This document shows, piece after piece, positions 18,937 to 27,900 of a stretch of 63,441 nt of DNA (its first letter is position 1; every line of letters begins with the position of its first letter). The notes under the pieces are model-generated. The model was not told where the DNA came from and did no database searches. It was given only the letters and a program-made list of their open reading frames with translations. The position numbers and the translations under genes were made by a program. The DNA is taken from assembly GCF_900110135.1 (NCBI RefSeq), contig NZ_FOCO01000019.1:1-63441 (forward strand), written 5' to 3'. The DNA comes from Pseudorhodobacter antarcticus (GTDB taxonomy: Bacteria > Pseudomonadota > Alphaproteobacteria > Rhodobacterales > Rhodobacteraceae).

Positions 18937-20940
18937 TTATTCAAACTCCATAATCACTTCGTCCACCTTCAGGCTGGCACCCGCTGTGGCGTTGACCGAT
19001 TTGATCACGCCCTTTTTCTCAGCGCGCAGGATGTTTTCCATCTTCATCGCCTCAACCGTGGCCAGCGCTTGGCCCTCTTGCACCTCGTCGCCCACGGCCA
19101 CGTTGATTTTTACAATCAACCCCGGCATGGGGCACAACAGGTATTTCGACGTATCCGCTGGCACTTTTTCCAGCATCAATCCCGCCAGTTCCGCCTGCCG
19201 TGGAGTGCGCACATGGCACAGAAATTCCGCGCCGCGCAGCCGCAAGCGGAACCCCTGCGGCACCTTGCCCACCTTCATCACCAAAGGAGTGCCATCCACC
19301 GTCAACCGCGCAAGCGGCTGGCCGGGTGTCCAATCGCTTTCCACCCGCATCTGCGTGCCATCGGCAAACCGAATGGTCGACCCGGCACGGTCCGCCGCAA
19401 TCACGACCGGATGCGCCGCCCCTTGCAAGGTCACGGTCCAATCGCTGCCCACTTTACGTTCGTGGTTGTCCATTGTGCCCGAAATCCGGCTACGGCGAAT
19501 TTCCGCAACCCGGTTCATCGCCGCCGCCGCCGCCACCACACGCCGCGCCAAATCATCCTTCAGCGTCACGCCCGCAAACCCATCCGGGTATTCCTCGGCA
19601 ATAAACGCGGTTGTAATATCGCCGGAAACAAAGCGCGGATGGTCCATCACGGCCGAACAAAACGGCAAGTTATGCCCAATCCCCTCCACCTCAAACGTGT
19701 CGAGCGCCAGCCGCATTTCTTCAATCGCTTGCGCCCGCGTTGGTCCCCATGTGCACAGCTTGGCGATCATCGGGTCGTAAAACATGCTGATCTCGCCGCC
19801 TTCAAACACGCCGGTATCATTGCGCACAATGCCGCCGCGCGGGGTTTCCCCTTCAACGGGCGGGCGGTAGCGCGTCAAACGCCCAATGGACGGCAGGAAC
19901 CCACGATAAGGATCCTCGGCATACAAACGACTTTCCATCGCCCAGCCGTTAATCTTCAAATCCGCCTGCTTGAACGGCAACGCCTGCCCCGCTGCCACGC
20001 GGATCATCTGTTCAACCAAATCCACGCCCGTGATCAATTCGGTGACAGGATGTTCCACCTGCAACCGCGTGTTCATTTCCAAAAAGTAAAAATTCTTGGC
20101 CCCGTCCACGATAAATTCCACCGTCCCGGCCGATGTGTACCCCACAGCCTGCGCCAGCGCACAGGCCTGCTCGCCCATCGCTTTGCGCGTTGCCGCGTCC
20201 AAAAACGGCGAGGGCGCTTCCTCAATCACCTTTTGGTTGCGGCGCTGGATCGAACATTCCCGTTCGTGCAAATACACGCAATTGCCGTGCTGATCGGCGA
20301 GCACCTGAATTTCAATATGGCGCGGCTGCGTCACGAATTTCTCAATGAAAATCCGGTCGTCGCCAAAACTCGCCGCCGCCTCGTTCTTGGATGATGCAAA
20401 CCCCTCGGCCACCTCCCCCTCGGACCATGCAATCCGCATCCCCTTGCCGCCCCCGCCCGCCGAGGCTTTGATCATCACCGGATAACCGATTTCACCCGAA
20501 ATCCGCACCGCTTCCTCCGCGTCCGCAATAATGCCCATATAGCCGGGCACGGTCGAAACCCCCGCCTCCATCGCCAGCTTTTTGGATGTAATCTTGTCGC
20601 CCATCTGCTCAATCGCGGAACTTGGGGGGCCAATGAAAACAACGCCTTCGCGTTCCAACGCCGCCGCGAAATTCATATTCTCAGACAAAAACCCATAACC
20701 CGGATGCACGGCTTCGGCACCCGTTTGGCGCACCGCCGCCATGATCTTTTCAATCACGATATAGGATTGGTTGGCAGGGGCCGGGCCAATATGCACCGCC
20801 TCATCCGCCATCCGCACATGCAGCGCACCCCGGTCCGCGTCCGAATAGACCGCCACCGTTTTAATGCCCATCGCGCGGGCGGATTTGATAACACGGCAGG
20901 CAATCTCGCCCCGGTTTGCGATCAGGATTTTCTTGAACAT
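18937..20940 (-). CDS. pccA: Propionyl-CoA/acetyl-CoA carboxylase alpha subunit (biotin carboxylase + BCCP)
   Basis: 667 residues. The biotin carboxylase domain (1-450) begins MFKKILIANRGEIACRVIKSA and includes the ATP-grasp glycine loop MIKASAGGGGKGMRI and EMNTRLQVEHPVTE. A middle BT domain links to the C-terminal biotinyl domain with AMKMEN, the biotinylated Lys being about residue 633. With PccB (encoded at 23515-25041) it forms the alpha6beta6 propionyl-CoA carboxylase. The two subunit genes are on the same strand but separated by five small or medium genes. Confidence 0.95.
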   Translation of the reverse strand: MFKKILIANRGEIACRVIKSARAMGIKTVAVYSDADRGALHVRMADEAVHIGPAPANQSYIVIEKIMAAVRQTGAEAVHPGYGFLSENMNFAAALEREGVVFIGPPSSAIEQMGDKITSKKLAMEAGVSTVPGYMGIIADAEEAVRISGEIGYPVMIKASAGGGGKGMRIAWSEGEVAEGFASSKNEAAASFGDDRIFIEKFVTQPRHIEIQVLADQHGNCVYLHERECSIQRRNQKVIEEAPSPFLDAATRKAMGEQACALAQAVGYTSAGTVEFIVDGAKNFYFLEMNTRLQVEHPVTELITGVDLVEQMIRVAAGQALPFKQADLKINGWAMESRLYAEDPYRGFLPSIGRLTRYRPPVEGETPRGGIVRNDTGVFEGGEISMFYDPMIAKLCTWGPTRAQAIEEMRLALDTFEVEGIGHNLPFCSAVMDHPRFVSGDITTAFIAEEYPDGFAGVTLKDDLARRVVAAAAAMNRVAEIRRSRISGTMDNHERKVGSDWTVTLQGAAHPVVIAADRAGSTIRFADGTQMRVESDWTPGQPLARLTVDGTPLVMKVGKVPQGFRLRLRGAEFLCHVRTPRQAELAGLMLEKVPADTSKYLLCPMPGLIVKINVAVGDEVQEGQALATVEAMKMENILRAEKKGVIKSVNATAGASLKVDEVIMEFE

Positions 20941-20987
20941 TTGGGTCCCTTTTTAAACACGCCCTTGGCACGCCCTTGGCGAAAAAT

Positions 20988-21022
20988 GCAAAAAAGCCAC
21001 TCGGGGAATTACCCCGAATGGC
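20988..21022 (-). terminator. Intrinsic terminator after the 76-aa lipoprotein gene
   Basis: On the minus strand an 11-position stem (GCCATTCGGGG with CCCCGAGTGGC, one U-G pair) is followed by a T run. It lies between the lipoprotein gene and pccA, so pccA may need its own promoter or receive partial read-through. Confidence 0.75.
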
Positions 21023-21070
21023 CTCGTCAGATCGATCACCGCGACAAATCGCAGCGCAGAAATGCTGGTA

Positions 21071-21301
21071 TTAGTTACAAGGCGTAAGGCCCGGCAGGCC
21101 ACACGACACGCCGCCCGCCAACGCACCAATAAGCGCGCCTTGGGTTTTGCTGCCGCCCGTGGCACTGGCAATAACAGCGCCAGTTGCCGCGCCACCAATG
21201 GTGCGCACAGCGGCGTTGTTGACAGGCGAGTTGCTGTTTTGAACGCAGCCCGACAGGGCCAATGCGGCGGCCGCCACGATAAGGAAGGATGATTTACGCA
21301 T
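21071..21301 (-). CDS. Small lipoprotein with glycine-rich (2TM-like) region
   Basis: 76 residues with a lipoprotein signal (MRKSSFLIVAAAALALSGC, Cys at 19 in lipobox LSGC). The mature part is NAAVRTIGGAATGAVIASATGGSKTQGALIGALAGG, whose spaced Gly/Ala repeats resemble the glycine-zipper SlyB/Rick_17kDa_Anti family. It probably resides in the outer membrane and contributes to envelope integrity. A strong terminator follows at 20988-21022. Confidence 0.75.
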   Translation of the reverse strand: MRKSSFLIVAAAALALSGCVQNSNSPVNNAAVRTIGGAATGAVIASATGGSKTQGALIGALAGGVSCGLPGLTPCN

Positions 21302-21566
21302 GCTACGAAGCCTCTTTTATGGGTTTTTATTGCGACCAATTCTAACGTCTCTGACGGTAAAAGAAAGGGGGAAATTCCGGCGGCCCGGCGCAACCCCGCC
21401 GACCCGCGCAGTTGTGATGCGCGGTGCGCCACCCCGCCCCCCGCCACAACCATACCCTTGATCCCACGCAAAAATCCCGCCCCCAACACCCGGCCAGCCA
21501 TCGGCACAACGCCCCGCCGAATAGCGGCTTTTGGCCCATCAGATGTGGCGCTGCGCAAGATCATGC
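21302..21566. other. 265-base gap with no gene recognised
   Basis: Frames here are short antisense shadows. The part nearest 21302 should hold the promoter of the small lipoprotein gene (AT-rich around 21313-21345). I see no repeat or hairpin of note. Confidence 0.4.
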
Positions 21567-21965
21567 CTATTCCTCCTCGTCGCCCCAATCGTCCCAATCG
21601 TCCTCCAACGGGGGGGCATCGGGCGCGAACACTTTGGGAAATGACGCCTCGGCGATCTTCACATTGATCTTCAGCATCGCCTCGTAATCCTCAGCGTCAA
21701 ACGGCTCCTCAGCGGGCACCACCTCACGGCCAAACAGCCACGACAGGCGGCCCGCATCCAGGTTGCCACGTTCAAACGGCTCTTCGCCAAAATGAATCCA
21801 CAGCGCTTTCATAAAGCCTTCATCGGCCTTACGGTCCACCGCCGCGCGGTCGCGGTATCGTTCACGTTTGATGATTTTGGTCGCCCCGGCCTTGTTGCCC
21901 CGGCGGATCACGAACTGGAAATCAGTGGACGGCAACCGCCCCGGAAAGCCACGATGCTTGATCAT
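21567..21965 (-). CDS. Conserved hypothetical protein, acidic C-terminus
   Basis: 132 residues from the Met at 21965 (MIKHRGFPGRLPSTDFQFVI); ten further upstream codons are possible. The N-terminal half is basic (RRGNKAGATKIIKRERYRDRAAVDRKADEGFMKALWIHFGEEPF). The end is highly acidic (APPLEDDWDDWGDEEE). No catalytic motif, signal or membrane segment is seen. I do not recognise a named domain. Its place between pccB and pccA suggests co-expression with propionyl-CoA carboxylase rather than a proven role in it. Confidence 0.65.
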   Translation of the reverse strand: MIKHRGFPGRLPSTDFQFVIRRGNKAGATKIIKRERYRDRAAVDRKADEGFMKALWIHFGEEPFERGNLDAGRLSWLFGREVVPAEEPFDAEDYEAMLKINVKIAEASFPKVFAPDAPPLEDDWDDWGDEEE

Positions 21966-21997
21966 AACGCACCCCCAATATGGGGCATGCGGCACAG

Positions 21998-22039
21998 AAA
22001 AAGGGCGGGCACGGCGCGCAATGCGCCTTGCACCCGCCC
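21998..22039 (-). terminator. Intrinsic terminator of the 47-aa lipoprotein gene
   Basis: Outer arms GGGCGGG (22003-22009) and CCCGCCC (22033-22039) enclose an inner GC stem. On the minus strand the hairpin is followed by TTTTT. It lies 7 bases after the lipoprotein stop codon. Confidence 0.75.
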
Positions 22040-22046
22040 CGCAGTC

Positions 22047-22190
22047 TTACTTGTATTTGCCGGTGTAAGTTGGCTCAGCCGAAACTGCTGTATCTTCGAT
22101 ATACACAGTTTCAGTTTCTTTTGCGCCGCCGCATGCTGCCAAAAAGGCAAATGTGCAAAGCGCCAGAATTGCTTTCTTGCTCGTGGACAT
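22047..22190 (-). CDS. Very small lipoprotein (47 aa)
   Basis: ATG at 22190 preceded by a near-perfect AGGAG. The product begins MSTSKKAILALCTFAFLAAC, with lipobox LAAC and Cys at residue 20, and ends AEPTYTGKYK with a short acidic middle (KETETVYIEDTAVS). The mature chain is only about 28 residues. Shine-Dalgarno, lipobox and an immediately following terminator together make this a convincing gene despite its size. Function unknown; envelope-anchored peptide. Confidence 0.75.
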   Translation of the reverse strand: MSTSKKAILALCTFAFLAACGGAKETETVYIEDTAVSAEPTYTGKYK

Positions 22191-22404
22191 CCTCGTCTCC
22201 TAGTTTCTTGTGGGATTGGCCCGCCGGATTGTCCCGTCACGCGTCCCAAATGCGAGATATCGGCCGCTTGGGTTCGGCCTAGGGAAATAATACCCTGCTC
22301 CGCAGCTGAAGGACACAAGATATTGTGCAAGTTATCCGTATGTGGCTTGGTTACATCAGCAACCGGCGTATTCCTGCCAACGCCCCCTACATATTGTGTT
22401 TTCA

Positions 22405-22740
22405 TCAAAATAGCTCCGATATGCAGGCACCGTCTTGGATCTGGTACGCTTCAAAAAACTGTGTGGCGTCAGGGCTGGCTTCGCCAAACGGCACCTCGAT
22501 ATCCGAAAAAGTCACGACAACCTGGGCGGGCTTGTCCGCGCCAGATTCAATCTGTGGCAATATGATGGTTTCGCACAAATGGCGCATATCAACCGCCGCC
22601 ACATCATGCGAAACCGCCCCCTCCCCCCGCGCGATTTGCGGCGCAATAAACCGCACGCGCAAAATCAATTCATCGCCTTCCTCCCAGAACATATCCTGCA
22701 AGGTAACGACCTGCCCCGATGGCACCTCAAACCCGCTCAT
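22405..22740 (-). CDS. DUF6497-like hypothetical protein
   Basis: 111 residues beginning MSGFEVPSGQVVTLQDMFWE, with LILRVRFIAPQIARGEGAVSHDVAAVDMRHLC and QVVVTFSDIEVPFGEASPDATQFFEAYQIQDGAC. This pattern matches my memory of the Rhodobacterales DUF6497 family, many members of which are secreted; this one shows no signal peptide. Its first four bases overlap the stop of the upstream methyltransferase gene, so they are co-translated. Two Cys (in RHLC and DGAC) might form a disulfide if exported. Confidence 0.65.
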   Translation of the reverse strand: MSGFEVPSGQVVTLQDMFWEEGDELILRVRFIAPQIARGEGAVSHDVAAVDMRHLCETIILPQIESGADKPAQVVVTFSDIEVPFGEASPDATQFFEAYQIQDGACISELF

Positions 22741-23495
22741 GCGCTGGCCTTTCGCAACAGCACGCGCCGCGTTTTGGGTGGCCCCTCAAGGTCACTCACA
22801 TCGCCAAATTGCGCCAACGCCACCACCTGCGCCTCTGCCGTGCTTTCGCGCAAATCGAAAATCGCAGCCCCGCCGGGCACCAAGGCGCGGTCCAAAAACG
22901 GCAAGTACAAATCCACAGGATAATGAAAGCCGCAAGACAGAAAAGACACTGCCAAATCAACAGGCTTGACCGTTTCAGGCGCTTTGGTTTGCGGGTTCAC
23001 CGTGGTGATTTGCTTGGCCAAAACCCCGTTGGCGCGCAGCAATTCCTTGGCCCGCGACAGGTTGGAATAGGCGGCTCCTTCCTCTTGAAAGCCGAAATGC
23101 TTGCGCTCATTGCTTTCCAGATCAATCAGCACCACATCCGCCTTCAAATCCCGCGCCACAAACAGATCGAAAAACCCATAGCCGCAGCCAATATCGGCCA
23201 CCCGCGTTGGTGCAAGTTCGCGCAGCAATGGTGCAATCTCGCGGTATTCGGCATGGATAACCCCCGCCGCCCGCCGCGCAATTTCAACGCCAAGGCGGTC
23301 AAACTCGGCCTCCATCGGGGCCATATCCCCCGCCGCCCACGCCCGGATCACTTGCCCCGACCGTGGCCGATCAAACATCACTTCAGACCGCTGCAAGATG
23401 ATGTTGATCAAATCTTCACGGTCCAAACAGGACAAATCAAGCGCCACAACGGCCGGATCAGCCGCCTCTTTTGCAATATCAAGGGAAACAGTCAT
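22737..23495 (-). CDS. SAM-dependent methyltransferase
   Basis: 252 residues from the ATG at 23495. An upstream GTG at 23501 is in frame, but the GGAG Shine-Dalgarno is five bases from the ATG and abuts the GTG, so the ATG is chosen. The class I motif is VADIGCGYGFFDLFVARDL (about residues 97-115), with acidic motif VVLIDLES after the next strand. The N-terminal third is helical. The substrate is unknown. It sits 19 bases after pccB and overlaps the next gene, so it belongs to the pccB operon. Confidence 0.75.
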   Translation of the reverse strand: MTVSLDIAKEAADPAVVALDLSCLDREDLINIILQRSEVMFDRPRSGQVIRAWAAGDMAPMEAEFDRLGVEIARRAAGVIHAEYREIAPLLRELAPTRVADIGCGYGFFDLFVARDLKADVVLIDLESNERKHFGFQEEGAAYSNLSRAKELLRANGVLAKQITTVNPQTKAPETVKPVDLAVSFLSCGFHYPVDLYLPFLDRALVPGGAAIFDLRESTAEAQVVALAQFGDVSDLEGPPKTRRVLLRKASA

Positions 23496-23514
23496 GCGCA
23501 CTCCGCCTTATGGG

Positions 23515-25041
23515 TTATAGCGGTATGTTATCGTGCTTTTTCCACGGAGTTGTAAGCTTCTTACCGCGCAAACTTGCAAAAGCCCGTGCCACACGCCGCC
23601 GCGTCGAATGGGGCATAATCACTTCGTCGATAAATCCCTTTTCAGCGGCCACAAACGGGTTGGCAAAACGGTCCTCATATTTCGCCGCCAGCGCCGCAAT
23701 CTCCTCTGCCGATTTGCCGCGGTGGATAATCTCGGTGGCCCCTTTGGCCCCCATCACCGCAATTTCCGCCGTGGGCCAGGCATAGTTGAAATCTGCGCGC
23801 AAATGTTTGGACGCCATCACAACATAGGCCCCACCATAGGCTTTGCGCGTGATCACCGTCACTTTCGGCACCGTCGCTTCGCCATAAGCAAACAACAGTT
23901 TTGCCCCATGCTTGATCACGCCTGCATGTTCTTGCCCCACACCCGGCAAAAATCCGGGCACATCAACCAGGGTCAAAATCGGAATTTCAAACGCATCACA
24001 AAACCGCACAAACCGCGCGGCCTTGCGGCTGCTGTCAATGTCCAAACACCCCGCCAAAACCGTGGGCTGGTTGGCCACAACCCCCACTGTCTGCCCTTCC
24101 AACCGAATAAACCCGGTCAGAATGTTGCCCGCAAACGCCGCTTGAATCTCGAAAAAATCGGCCTCATCCGCCAGCTTCAGGATCAATTCCTTCATATCAT
24201 ACGGCTGGTTCGGGTTGTCGGGGATCAGCGTATCAAGGCTCATCTCCACCCGCGCGGGGTCATCGAAAAACGGTCGCACAGGCGCGCGGTCGCGGTTTGA
24301 CATCGGCAAAAAGTCGATCAAACGCCGCGTTTCCGCCAGCGCCTCCACATCATTCTCATAGGCTCCATCGGCAACGCTGGATTTGTTGGTATGGGTCAAT
24401 GCCCCGCCCAATTCCTCGGCGGTCACCACCTCATTGGTCACCGTTTTCACCACATCTGGGCCCGTGACAAACATGTATGAACTGTCTTTGACCATGAAAA
24501 TAAAGTCGGTCATGGCGGGCGAATACACCGCCCCCCCCGCGCACGGCCCCATGATCAAACTAATCTGCGGCACCACACCGCTGGCCATGATGTTGCGCTG
24601 AAACACCTCGCCATACGCCGCCAAACTCGCCACCCCCTCTTGGATGCGCGCGCCGCCGGAATCGTCCATCCCAATGATCGGCGCGCCGTTTTGCATCGCC
24701 ATGTCCATAATTTTGCAAATCTTTTGCCCGTGGGTTTCCGAAACAGACCCCCCCATCACCGTAAAATCCTGCGAAAATACATAGACCATGCGCCCGTTCA
24801 CCGTGCCCCAGCCCGTCACCACGCCGTCCCCCGCAGGCCGCTCTTTTTCCATCCCGAAATCGGTGCAGCGATGCGCCACAAACATGTCAAACTCCTCGAA
24901 CGATCCCTCGTCCAACAGCAGTTCAATCCGTTCGCGCGCGGTCAGCTTGCCTTTGGAATGTTGCGCCTCAATCCGGCGCGCACCGCCACCCAGACGGGCC
25001 ACAGCACGGCGGTCCTCCAGCTCTTGCAGGATATCTTTCAT
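23515..25041 (-). CDS. pccB: Propionyl-CoA carboxylase beta subunit
   Basis: 508 residues from the ATG at 25041 ([20 protein letters not shown]), preceded by GAGGAGGGG. The extra 45 upstream codons cover the promoter and are rejected. The carboxyltransferase shows the two crotonase-type subdomains: [45 protein letters not shown], then [49 protein letters not shown]. It transfers CO2 from biotin on PccA to propionyl-CoA. Four TGCA-cored half-sites upstream (25112-25152) suggest control by the ScfR-type regulator encoded nearby. Confidence 0.96.
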   Translation of the reverse strand: MKDILQELEDRRAVARLGGGARRIEAQHSKGKLTARERIELLLDEGSFEEFDMFVAHRCTDFGMEKERPAGDGVVTGWGTVNGRMVYVFSQDFTVMGGSVSETHGQKICKIMDMAMQNGAPIIGMDDSGGARIQEGVASLAAYGEVFQRNIMASGVVPQISLIMGPCAGGAVYSPAMTDFIFMVKDSSYMFVTGPDVVKTVTNEVVTAEELGGALTHTNKSSVADGAYENDVEALAETRRLIDFLPMSNRDRAPVRPFFDDPARVEMSLDTLIPDNPNQPYDMKELILKLADEADFFEIQAAFAGNILTGFIRLEGQTVGVVANQPTVLAGCLDIDSSRKAARFVRFCDAFEIPILTLVDVPGFLPGVGQEHAGVIKHGAKLLFAYGEATVPKVTVITRKAYGGAYVVMASKHLRADFNYAWPTAEIAVMGAKGATEIIHRGKSAEEIAALAAKYEDRFANPFVAAEKGFIDEVIMPHSTRRRVARAFASLRGKKLTTPWKKHDNIPL

Positions 25042-25111
25042 GGCAAGCCCCTCCTCAAATTTGCCCAACCCTATCCACTTACACCCCACCCGAAAAGCGA
25101 ATTTCGGAAAA

Positions 25112-25152
25112 TTTGCAAAGTCTTGCAGGCCATATTCCTGCAAATTGCAACC
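25112..25152. promoter_or_regulatory. Candidate ScfR/PccR operator upstream of pccB
   Basis: TTTGCAAA at 25112-25119 is followed by TTGCAG ten bases further (centre to centre) and by CCTGCAAATTGCAA at about 25137-25150. The TGCA cores are centred near 25115, 25125, 25140 and 25147. As I recall, Rhodobacter PccR binds paired TTTGCAAA boxes at the pccB promoter. The first box here is perfect and the others are degenerate. Binding here is inferred. Confidence 0.55.
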
Positions 25153-25219
25153 ATCGCAAACAGCCCGCCGTCGCATTTCGCCAATGGACAGCCCACACCG
25201 AACCGCTTATCCCTTTCCC

Positions 25220-26437
25220 ATGACCACAAAACCGATTGTCCGCTACCTAGACCGGACCACCGCCCCGCACATCACCACACTCGTCTTGATCGCCGGCATC
25301 GCCGCGATGTCGCTCAATGTGTTTTTGCCCTCGCTCCCCTCGATGGCCGCTTATTTCGGCGTCGATTACGCGGTGATGCAGCTTTCCTTGTCGCTTTACC
25401 TCGGGGCCACCGCCCTTTTGCAACTCTTTGTCGGCCCCATATCCGATAGGTTCGGCCGCCGCCCCGTCATGCTCGCCGCCGCCGCAATCTTTACGTTTGC
25501 CAGCCTCGGCACGCTGATTGCGCCCAATTACGGCGTTTTCCTTGCCTGCCGCCTTATCCAAGCCGTCATCGCCGCAGGCTTCGTGCTGTCGCGCGCCGCC
25601 GTCCGCGATATGGTCCCCCAAGATCAGGCCGCCTCGATGATCGGCTACGTCTCCATGGGCATGGCGCTGGTGCCCATGATCGCCCCCATGGTCGGCGGCG
25701 CCTTGGATGAGGCGTTTGGCTGGCGCGCCTCCTTCTTCATGCTCGCCGTGTCCGGCGCCGCACTTTTTTGGCTGATCTGGGCCGATATGGGCGAAACCGC
25801 AAAAACCCGCGCCACCAGCTTCACCGCACAATTTCGCCAATACCCGCAGCTTTTCGCCTCGCAACGGTTTTGGGGCTATTGCCTCTCGGCGGGCTTCGCC
25901 TCAGGCGCTTTTTTCGCCTATCTCGGCGGCGCGCCCTATGTTGCCACCACGTTTTACGCGATGAACGCCGCCACGCTTGGCTTTTACTTCGGCGCGCCCG
26001 CATTGGGGTATATGGCGGGCAATTTCATCTCTGGCCGCTATTCCGTGCGCTACGGCATCAACCGCATGATCATGGCGGGCGCGCTGACCTCCAGCCTTGG
26101 CATGGGCCTTCTTACCCTGCTCGCCATGGTCGATCTGGCAGGCCCCACCGCGTTTTTCGGGCTGATGATCTTTGTCGGCATCGGCAACGGCCTGCTCACC
26201 CCGTCGGCCAACGCAGGCATGCTGTCGGTCCGCCCCGAACTTGCAGGTTCCGCCGCAGGGCTTGGCGGCTCATTCATGATCGCGGTCGGTGCTTGCCTCT
26301 CTGCGCTCGCAGGCTTGCTCCTCGGCCCCACCACTGGCCCGATGCCCTTGATTTTGCTTATGCTTTTGTCCTCTCTCGCCGCCATCGCTTGCGTGTTTTG
26401 GGTCAAACGCCGGGAAAGGCAAGTGGGCGCTGCCTAA
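25220..26437 (+). CDS. Multidrug effflux MFS transporter, Bcr/CflA type
   Basis: 405 residues from the ATG at 25220 (MTTKPIVRYLDRTTAPHITT). Twelve membrane segments are predicted. MFS motif A is seen as GPISDRFGRRPVML (about 73-86), the drug/proton motif C region near APMVGGALDEAFGWRASF, and MSLNVFLPSLPSMAAYFGVD at TM1 is typical of the Bcr/CflA DHA1 group. It probably exports hydrophobic drugs using the proton gradient. It lies divergent from pccB and only 65 bases before the scfR start, so it may share promoter sequences with pccB rather than function in propionate metabolism. Confidence 0.85.
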   Translation: MTTKPIVRYLDRTTAPHITTLVLIAGIAAMSLNVFLPSLPSMAAYFGVDYAVMQLSLSLYLGATALLQLFVGPISDRFGRRPVMLAAAAIFTFASLGTLIAPNYGVFLACRLIQAVIAAGFVLSRAAVRDMVPQDQAASMIGYVSMGMALVPMIAPMVGGALDEAFGWRASFFMLAVSGAALFWLIWADMGETAKTRATSFTAQFRQYPQLFASQRFWGYCLSAGFASGAFFAYLGGAPYVATTFYAMNAATLGFYFGAPALGYMAGNFISGRYSVRYGINRMIMAGALTSSLGMGLLTLLAMVDLAGPTAFFGLMIFVGIGNGLLTPSANAGMLSVRPELAGSAAGLGGSFMIAVGACLSALAGLLLGPTTGPMPLILLMLLSSLAAIACVFWVKRRERQVGAA

Positions 26438-26460
26438 CGCCCCCCTCTTGACGGCCCAAC

Positions 26461-26488
26461 TTTGCAAAGCCACGGTAAACTTTGCAAA
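26461..26488. promoter_or_regulatory. Direct repeat of TTTGCAAA before scfR (probable autoregulatory operator)
   Basis: Two perfect TTTGCAAA boxes at 26461-26468 and 26481-26488 lie exactly 20 bases apart, about two helical turns, each within AACTTTGCAAA. They sit in the short gap between the MFS stop and the regulator's ribosome-binding site, so a bound protein would block scfR transcription or its start. The box sequence is the one I associate with ScfR-family PccR. Confidence 0.65.
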
Positions 26489-26502
26489 TTAAAGGGCATC
26501 AC

Positions 26503-27900
26503 ATGGCCACCCAAAAACTCTATGCCGGGGCAAAACTACGCGAATTGCGCGGCCGCGTGCGGCTCACGCAAAAGGCGTTTGCGCTGAAACTTGGCGTGTC
26601 CCTGCCCTATCTCAACCAAATGGAAAACAACAATCGGCCCATTTCGGCGGGCGTGGTCCTCGCCCTCGCTTCCGAATTTGGCCTCGATGTCACCGAACTC
26701 ACCACGGGTGACGCCGAACGCATCGTCACCGACATGCGCGAGGCGTTGGCAGACCCTGTGTTCACCGCACAGCCCCCAGTGGCCGATCTGCGCCTCGCCG
26801 CCTCCAACGCCCCCGCCTTGGCCCGCGCTTTCCTTGATCTGCACCGCGCCTACCGCCAAAGCCATGAACGCCTCGCCAGTCTGGATGAGGCGTTGGGCCG
26901 CGACGGCACCCCCCTCGCCCCCAGCCCGTGGGAGGAGGTTCGCGATTTCTTTCACTATTGCGACAATTACATCGACGCGATCGACCACGCCGCTGAACAT
27001 TACGCCACCGCCCAAGGGCCCGATATTGCAATTGAAACCACTGCCCTCGCCACCCTCGCGCGCCTTAACATAAATGTGTCCTTATCGAACACCACCGATC
27101 TGCGCCACTTTGATCCGCAAACCAATCACCTCGCGCTGTCGGGCCGCGTCACCGCCACCACCCGCCGCTTTCAACTGTTGCATCAGGTGGCCCTGCTCAC
27201 CCAAAATGACTTGCTAGAGGCGACGCTGGATCTCGCTCAATTCCACAGCCCCGCCGCGCGCAGCATCGCCAAAATCGGCCTCGCCAACTATTTTGCGGGT
27301 GCGGCCCTGATGCCCTACACCGCCTTTCTGGCCGCCGCTGATGCGCAGCGCCACGATCTGGAACGGCTCGCGGACATTTTCGACACCTCCATCGAACAGG
27401 TCGCCCACCGCCTTTCTACCCTGCAACGTCCCGGCGCAAAGGGCGTGCCATTTTTCTTCGTCCGCGTGGACCAAGCGGGCACTGTCACCAAACGCCACTC
27501 CGCCACCAAGTTTCAATTCGCGCGATTCGGTGGGGCCTGCCCCTTGTGGAACGTCCACCAAGCCTTTGAATTGCCCGGACGTTTCTTGCGCCAACTCGCC
27601 GAAACCCCCGACGGTGTGCGCTACGTCTGTCTTGCGCGCGACGTGTCAAAATCCGGTGGCGCGTTCGGGGCCCCCGTGCGCCGCTACGCCATCGGCCTTG
27701 GCGTCGAGATCGCCCATGCTGATCGTTTGGTCTACGCCGATGGTCTTGATCTGCGCGGCAGGTTTGAACCCATCGGCATTTCCTGCCGCATCTGCGAACG
27801 CCCCGATTGTCACCAACGCTCCGTCCCACCGTTGGAAAAGCGCCTGTCCGTGGATCCAGACAGGCGCGGCGTTATCCCCTACGACATCAACCCGGCCTAG
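26503..27900 (+). CDS. pccR: ScfR-family transcriptional regulator (XRE HTH, short-chain acyl-CoA responsive)
   Basis: About 465 residues from the ATG at 26503 (MATQKLYAGAKLRELRGRVR) after AAAGGG; an upstream TTG in frame lies inside the operator. Residues 8-62 are an XRE helix-turn-helix (LTQKAFALKLGVSLPYLNQMENNNRPIS). The middle part resembles an IrrE/M78 domain, but the metallopeptidase HExxH is replaced by HQVAL (in RRFQLLHQVALLTQ), so protease activity is unlikely. The C-terminal ScfR domain contains KFQFARFGGACPLWNVHQAFE and CRICERPDCHQRSVPPLEK, whose four Cys could bind a metal. ScfR proteins such as PccR sense acyl-CoA and control propionyl-CoA or related assimilation; the neighbouring pccB supports PccR. 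The stop overlaps the convergent gene by four bases. Confidence 0.85.
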   Translation: MATQKLYAGAKLRELRGRVRLTQKAFALKLGVSLPYLNQMENNNRPISAGVVLALASEFGLDVTELTTGDAERIVTDMREALADPVFTAQPPVADLRLAASNAPALARAFLDLHRAYRQSHERLASLDEALGRDGTPLAPSPWEEVRDFFHYCDNYIDAIDHAAEHYATAQGPDIAIETTALATLARLNINVSLSNTTDLRHFDPQTNHLALSGRVTATTRRFQLLHQVALLTQNDLLEATLDLAQFHSPAARSIAKIGLANYFAGAALMPYTAFLAAADAQRHDLERLADIFDTSIEQVAHRLSTLQRPGAKGVPFFFVRVDQAGTVTKRHSATKFQFARFGGACPLWNVHQAFELPGRFLRQLAETPDGVRYVCLARDVSKSGGAFGAPVRRYAIGLGVEIAHADRLVYADGLDLRGRFEPIGISCRICERPDCHQRSVPPLEKRLSVDPDRRGVIPYDINPA

